From contig JBEWZL010000244.1 of assembly GCA_045837725.1 (NCBI GenBank), positions 434,001-498,000 of the forward strand: 64,000 nucleotides of DNA, in the 5' to 3' direction. Below, piece after piece: positions 60,499 through 64,000 of this stretch (its first letter is position 1; every line of letters starts with the position of its first letter). Under the pieces are notes generated by a model, which was not told where the DNA came from, did not search any database, and was given only the letters and a program-made list of their open reading frames with translations. The position numbers were made by a program, and so were the translations under genes. This DNA comes from Vermamoeba vermiformis. Lineage: Eukaryota > Tubulinea > Echinamoebida.

Positions 60499-61665
60499 TT
60501 AGCTACTTTCTCGTTGAGCTTTAAACGCGCGACAATAGATATCAAGTTCTTGCAACAAGCCAATGCGCTTTGGTTTCCAGCCCAATTCTCTACGTGCTTT
60601 CTCACCGACTACGCGAATCGAAACGTCGGTGAGTTTGAGGCTAGAAGCTATTATTAAAATCGAGGTACGAAATACAGGGAAATTTTTACTCACAAGAACT
60701 GCTCTGGTCGGAGATCGTTGACGTCAACGTACTTAATGCGTCCTTTCCATCCTGCTGCCTTTGCAGCGGCCACTTGGAGTTGTTCATAATCAATGTATTC
60801 CGACGCAACATCATACAACTACAAAAAGTTAGTCCGCGCTTAAATAATATTCGTTAATTTAACGATGGAAATTTCGCTGTATAATATTTGAACTTGCTTT
60901 GCCATAAGCTCCTGTCTCGACCAATAAAACATAAGCATCAGCCAAATCCTTTACGTGCACCACACTGTAGGGCTTATGAGGCTTGCCATAGATCGGGAGA
61001 TCATCGTTTTCACCAACAGAAAAAGCGGCATGCAAAAATCTAGTCTCAGGAATACCTCCGTTGACATTGCCGTCGAGGCCGTACACTCCACCAGGTCTGA
61101 TAATATTGCCTTTGAAGCTCTCGTTGGTGGTAATGACCTCTTCCGCTTGGGCTCGCTCGAGTAATCCGGGGATAGGGAAATTGGCACTAACTACTGGGCG
61201 GGTTCGTTCGACAGCCAATGCTGGTGAATCAGCGTGCAACAAAATACCCGAAGTTCCGATGTATTGGTGTTGGTAGTTGCGATTTTTCTCGGTTTTGTTC
61301 AGCTCGACAAGATACTTGATAATATTTTGATCCATTCCGGAGGTATCTACCACCGAAATCGCTTCGTTGACAGCATTCTTGAACTCTTCGGTAGGTTGGT
61401 TGATATCACTTTACAAAAATGAATTAATTAACTTTTTTAAGTACGCCCAGGAAACGGTGGTATGCTTACAGCAGAATGATTGGCAAAATTTCGTTTTGAA
61501 GCAACATCGGTGCAAAGTCTGACTTTCTGATGACACCGTAGACACGATAGCCCGCTATATTGAGCTTAATATTATTATGATTTGATATATACTACCTTCT
61601 CGAAGTGCAAAAGCCACGTAACGACCAATGTAACCGGATGCTCCGTAGACGACGACAGAGGACAT
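60499..61665 (-). CDS. NAD(P)-dependent epimerase/SDR-like protein
   Basis: Exons (minus): 61665-61596, 61554-61470, 61408-60898, 60819-60694, 60640-60499. The N-terminus has the Rossmann motif GASGYIG (GxxGxxG) right after VVVY. Later parts fit extended or atypical SDRs: YIGTSGILLH, NIIRPGGVYGLDG, HVKDLADAYVLLVE, VVGEKARRELGWKPKR. The third intron uses a GC donor (GGCAAA|GCAAGT), needed to keep the frame into LYDVASEYIDY. The last acceptor is the second of two close AG sites (CTTCTAG|CCTC). A role in reducing or epimerising a small substrate is inferred; the usual YxxxK pair is not obvious. Confidence 0.75.
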
Positions 61666-62375
61666 TTTGATTGAGTATTAGAAGAGAACTGTTGTTACTA
61701 AACTCGCTGCCGAAACTCTTTAAGAGTACTTCTAAATAAGGAAGAACGGCGAAATAGAACAGTTTCTCCTTTTTTCCGAACCGGTCTCGAGAGGAGGCGA
61801 TTGTGCCATTACCAAAATTGGATTTTGCAGGGAGATTTCCCTACTTTAATAAGATCAATACGGCCGATAACCATGATAAATCACGGAGAAGAGGATAAAC
61901 GACTCGAATACGACAAGTTGGCTGCTGAAATCTGGCTCCCACCATAAGCCTATTTGTCAAATATTCAAACCAACAGATGAAAATTCTAAAAATTAAATTC
62001 TCGTGTCTAAAAATTCGCCAATATCAAACAATTAGCCCAAAATACGGTACTCACGTAACGAAGCTTCAGTATAATTACCAGCCACTAAGTTGTCCGTTTC
62101 AACCCAAATCTGATCCGATTATTGCTTATTGCGCTTCCTTCGTTCTTTAGGTGGATTTGTACTGTAATATATCTTACTAGATTTATAACAGCTCTTGCAG
62201 CATCCTCTTGTGAGTGATTCTATTTGTGGTGTTCGGGAATTCTAATTTTGAAAATTAACAAAATTACGGGTTCAGATCGAATTATGATTTACGCCTTTTA
62301 CTCTAAAAATTCTTTATTTAGGTGGGATTATTATACAGAGGAGGCAATGGTCGGGTGACAGAAGATCTAAGCTGG
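61666..62375. other. intergenic
   Basis: 710 bp between two minus-strand genes. It should hold the promoter of the SDR gene and the 3' UTR of the small protein gene. I see no ORF, repeat or RNA gene with support. Confidence 0.35.
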
Positions 62376-62537
62376 TTAAAACTTTCGCTTGCCCTTGCTC
62401 CTCTTCTTGGGGCCACCCTTTCGATCGCTATCGCTGTCGTACATGCTCTGTTGCATGCGCTTCGTTTGTTTGCGTAAGTCCTTCATGTCCTTCTCGACTT
62501 GTCTCATCATGCGGTCCGCACTTGCTTGAGCGCCCAT
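62376..62537 (-). CDS. 53-residue putatively N-myristoylated basic protein
   Basis: A short single-exon frame, ATG at 62537-62535 and TAA at 62378-62376. It begins MGAQAS, which fits an N-myristoylation site (Gly2, Ser6). The middle is a charged amphipathic helix (RMMRQVEKDMKDLRKQTKRM), then an acidic Ser/Asp cluster (DSDSD), and a Lys/Arg-rich tail (KKRSKGKRKF). Coding bias looks real: the third positions are regular and no second frame competes. A small peripheral-membrane or nucleic-acid-binding protein is possible. The family is not recognised. Confidence 0.5.
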   Translation of the reverse strand: MGAQASADRMMRQVEKDMKDLRKQTKRMQQSMYDSDSDRKGGPKKRSKGKRKF

Positions 62538-62927
62538 TTGCGTTGTTGTTGCTAGTTAGTGTTGTGTGAATGAACAGAAAGTGCTGGCCAGATATTTATA
62601 GTTTTGTGGACTGGACACCGAACGCCTGTCATGTCGCGTGGAATTGCCCAATTTTCGTGTTTCACACCTTGGAATTCCAAAATGCTCGTTGCAAGAGTAC
62701 TATGCCCAATGTAATTTATATACTGTGGTTTGTACCCTATGAATCATGCACCATTAATTCCCAATGGGTTCGCCAGAGCAAAAATAAATTGTATCCTTTC
62801 AGTCGCGCATTTTTCGCAAACATTCAGCGTGGAAACAACGCGCAAGTTGGTCCTTCATCAAGATGCAGCGCTTTTTATATAGAGTGATTGATTTTTGTTA
62901 AAAAGTCTGCTAGTTTTACGAACGAAA
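62538..62927. other. intergenic between divergent genes
   Basis: 390 bp that should hold the promoters of the small protein (minus) and the actin-like gene (plus). An open frame here (62570-62887) lacks family features. Confidence 0.35.
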
Positions 62928-64000
62928 ATGGCCGAAGATATGCTGGATTCGGTCGTTATCGACTTAGGCTCAAGTAAATACACGAATATATACACAACTT
63001 AAAAACATTACATCCATTCAGATGAATGAGAAAGGGGGTGAAAGTGAGAATTAATTTTTTTAAATTTAATTAAATTTAATTTTTTTTGAACTGAGCATTG
63101 CCCCTACGATTACCATCTACTTGACACTAAGGATATAAAATATAAAATTCAATAAATTTTGACAGGCATTGTTAAGGCCGGATTTGCCAACAACGACGCA
63201 CCCTTTGCCGTATTTCCCAATATTTATGGTTGTTTAAATCGACCTGCCGTGCAATCAGGAGTCAGCGGCAAAGAGAAATGTAAGTGACAGATACCAGATT
63301 CTTTGGTCTAACCTTCCTGCAGATGTCGGAGATCACGCACAAAGTGTACGTGGGGTGTTAACTCTACGCCACCCTATGGATCGCGGTATAGTTAACGACT
63401 GGGTAGCAATGGGGGGCGTCATTCATCACACACTTTACAACGAAATGCAGGCTGGGGATTTATATCCGACGTTGTTCACTGAACGGCCGTTCACGCCGAT
63501 TTCTCAACGCGAGAGATTTTGTGTTATGATGTTTGAAAGATATGACACACCTGCTGTATCATTCGCAATGCCTGAAGTTCTCGCTGCGTGGGCGTCTGGA
63601 AGAAATACGGCGCTTGTGGTCGACGTTGGTGAGCAGTTTTGTCTGACTGCCAGTCAATTAATAATTTCATCTTATAGGCCACGGAGTCATGACTATCATG
63701 CCTATTGTTAACGGTTGTATCATTCGATCGGGAGTTGTTCGCGCCGACTTCGGTGGAGCAGATCTCACGAATTACTTACAAAGACTTTTAACCGAAAGAG
63801 GGTGAGCCCAACACTACTTTATTAGCTTGTAATGTTAATTTCGTACTTAGTTATTATTTCACTTCTTCGCGAGAAACAGAAATAATACGTGACATGAAAG
63901 AAAAGTTGTGTTACGTGCCGCTAGATTATGAAAGTGAACTGCAAACTTCATTGTGTTCCGTACTACTTAAAAAGGATTACGAGATGCCTGATGGGAATAT
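62928..64000 (+). CDS. divergent actin-like protein, 3' end outside window
   Basis: Exons: 62928-62973, 63166-63279, 63323-63628, 63678-63801, 63851 to the window edge. Actin motifs are present: [81 protein letters not shown], and [19 protein letters not shown]. Conserved sites are altered compared with conventional actin: the phosphate-1 loop lacks a Gly, LDSGDGV reads VDVGHGV, and HH(T/M)xxNE is HHTLYNE. The length up to the edge agrees with actin. It may be a fast-evolving actin or an actin-related protein; which one cannot be told from this partial sequence. Confidence 0.8.

Noticed and set aside
62570-62887. Plus-strand ORF of 105 codons upstream of the actin-like gene
   Set aside because: There is no family resemblance, and it overlaps the likely promoter region of two divergent genes.

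Overview
The window is nuclear DNA of an intron-rich, compact eukaryote. Genes lie on both strands with short intergenic gaps, and almost every gene is cut by introns of about 45-75 nt with GT-AG ends; many donors read GTACG instead of GTAAG. The gene set (a kelch-ectodomain receptor kinase, plant-type LRR surface proteins, F-box/LRR proteins, MYRF-like S74/ICA proteins, a CRT-like transporter, a mitochondrial GatA) suggests a free-living amoebozoan of the protosteloid/variosean kind. This is an inference from gene content, not a database match.

The most interesting system is a family of five paralogues: four head-to-tail on the minus strand (146-10702) and one on the plus strand (50506-53067). 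Each has the same five-exon structure: an unrecognised N-terminal beta-rich domain ending in a basic PKKR-like stretch, an acidic Ser/Glu-rich exon, a 15-16 residue linker exon, a peptidase-S74/ICA self-cleaving domain as in MYRF with the Ser-x4-Lys dyad kept in every copy, then a basic juxtamembrane region, one membrane helix, a Pro-rich stalk and a plant-type LRR ectodomain. I read them as one-piece receptors in which an extracellular LRR is joined to a self-releasing, possibly nuclear, N-terminal fragment. The ICA exon is nearly invariant among copies while the ectodomains diverge. The fourth copy carries two frame-breaking insertions.

A second strong find is a selenoprotein U (PRXL2) gene at 17445-18572 (minus). 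An in-frame UGA sits exactly at the peroxidatic Cys position (giving a UxxC motif), and a plausible type II SECIS hairpin lies in its 3' UTR at about 17160-17222.

Layout from left to right: receptor array (0.1-10.7 kb); a two-domain adenosine deaminase whose second domain is catalytically dead (11.1-14.6 kb); an F-box/LRR gene with a hAT-like MITE in its 5' part (14.9-17.0 kb); selenoprotein U; a secreted DUF4397-like surface protein; an F-box plus degenerate Ras-like protein with a CaaX end; a kelch receptor kinase; a second F-box/LRR gene; a mitochondrial carrier; a SAPS-domain phosphatase subunit; a long poly-T tract beside a decayed LMBRD1-like gene; a beta-helix surface protein; an intronless bacterial-looking gene; GatA; a PHD/HTH protein; a glycogenin-like GT8 enzyme; the fifth receptor; a CRT-like transporter; an acetate/propionate-type CoA-transferase; a single-pass membrane protein; an SDR epimerase-like protein; a 53-residue putatively myristoylated protein; and a divergent actin running off the right edge.

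Several otherwise sound long genes contain single-base frame breaks (near 21230, 27620, 37120 and 47190), so some indels may be assembly errors. This also limits what can be said about the broken fourth receptor. All exon borders were placed by eye from splice sites, phase and paralogue or family comparison.
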